Notes under the pieces: model-generated
Databases searched by the model: none
The model's input: only the letters and a program-made list of their open reading frames with translations
What the model was told of the DNA's origin: nothing
Assembly: GCA_016794585.1 (NCBI GenBank)
Contig: JAEUJM010000035.1
Span: 1-33,050, forward strand
Origin: Acidimicrobiales bacterium
GTDB lineage: Bacteria > Actinomycetota > Acidimicrobiia > Acidimicrobiales > DATDAH01
Reading direction: 5' to 3'
DNA: 33,050 nucleotides
Shown: positions 32,595 through 33,050 of the stretch, in pieces
How positions within the stretch are numbered: the stretch's first letter is position 1
Layout of the letters: the number at the start of each line of letters is the position of its first letter
Translations under genes and position numbers: made by a program

Positions 32595-33050
32595 TCAGGC
32601 AGCTCCGTGGCAGAGCTTGAACTTCTTGCCCGACCCACATGGGCATGGTGCATTGCGGGGGGTCTTGTCCCAGTCGGACTTGACGATCGGCGCCTGCACC
32701 ACCTCTTCCTCGGGAATCGGGGGCGCCTCCGGACCGGCGCCGCCCTCGGCGGCGGCCTGGGCCCGGGCGGCGGCGGCCATGCCCGAAGCACCCTGGACCG
32801 GGTCCTCCGGCGCCGAGTACTGCACGTCGCGCACGGCGGGCGCCTCCTCCTCGGGCTGCGCCACCACCTGCACGTGCATGATGTACTTCACGAACTCCTG
32901 GGCGATGATCCCCATCATCTGGCCGAACATCTCGAAGCCCTCGCGCTGCCACTCGACCAGCGGGTCCTTCTGGCCCATGGCCCGCAGGTTGATGCCGCCC
33001 TGGAGGTAGTCCATCTCGTAGAGGTGCTCGCGCCAGCGCTGGTCGATGAT
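32595..33050 (-). CDS. secA: Protein translocase ATPase SecA, C-terminal fragment
   Basis: The frame enters from the right edge, so only the last 151 residues are visible. SecA drives export through SecYEG using ATP. The visible part has the conserved IDQRWREHLYEMDYLQGGINLRAMGQKDPLVEWQREGFEMFGQMM of the helical scaffold. An acidic/Pro-rich linker follows, ending in the C-terminal zinc-binding motif CPCGSGKKFKLCHGAA (CxCx8CH), which binds SecB or ribosomes in other bacteria. The stop is 165 bases before the prfB TTG on the same strand. A weak 5-bp hairpin (CCCGC/GCGGG) lies in the gap but has no T run. Confidence 0.97.
   Translation of the reverse strand: MIDQRWREHLYEMDYLQGGINLRAMGQKDPLVEWQREGFEMFGQMMGIIAQEFVKYIMHVQVVAQPEEEAPAVRDVQYSAPEDPVQGASGMAAAARAQAAAEGGAGPEAPPIPEEEVVQAPIVKSDWDKTPRNAPCPCGSGKKFKLCHGAA

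Overview
The window is about 33 kb of GC-rich DNA (roughly 70% by eye) packed with genes on both strands, many starting at GTG and joined by 4-base GTGA overlaps. It looks like an actinobacterial chromosome. Signs of this are a mycothiol-type formaldehyde dehydrogenase (mscR), a prfB-ftsE-ftsX cluster, and a mec / cysM / murI / Rv1339-like / rph / rdgB run that matches Mycobacterium tuberculosis Rv1334-Rv1341. A member of Acidimicrobiia is my best guess, but this is an inference and I could not test it. There are no prophage, IS or CRISPR signatures, so this is mainly core chromosome with accessory genes between housekeeping blocks.

Layout: 1-5.1 kb holds the start of a secreted FG-GAP-type protein (-), rpe plus a small lipoprotein (+), clpP (-), tRNA-Leu(UAG), a flavin amine oxidase whose halves are in swapped order, a 61-bp palindromic tandem repeat, and a D-threonine aldolase-like PLP enzyme. 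5.4-7.3 kb is an ECF sigma factor with a one-pass membrane propeller-like protein behind an ECF41-type promoter. 7.3-11.7 kb is the conserved minus-strand run mec, cysM, murI, MBL hydrolase, rph, rdgB (cysteine supply, peptidoglycan precursor, RNA 3' processing, nucleotide-pool cleaning). 11.7-12.7 kb is smpB and ssrA (ribosome rescue) with a clear terminator.

12.9-18.7 kb carries a 1006-residue lipoprotein with an internal duplication, then a PAS-PAS-PP2C-HATPase regulator overlapping a STAS anti-anti-sigma gene (partner-switching signalling). 18.7-26.0 kb is accessory: hexapeptide acyltransferase, amidase, cytochrome P450, two divergent small HTH regulators, a coiled-coil protein, a SCO6745-like protein, a Rieske protein, a TauD-like oxygenase and a peroxiredoxin-like protein. 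26.0-28.6 kb is an alpha/beta hydrolase, an MBL hydrolase and mscR, probably for formaldehyde/mycothiol conjugates. 28.7-33.05 kb is an enoyl-CoA hydratase, ftsX, ftsE, prfB and the 3' end of secA, all on the minus strand.

The items I find most worth following are the apparently circularly permuted, Tat/lipoprotein-targeted amine oxidase that begins 2 bases after a tRNA, and an 11-codon leader ORF ending in UGA that overlaps the likely UUG start of prfB, whose product reads UGA.
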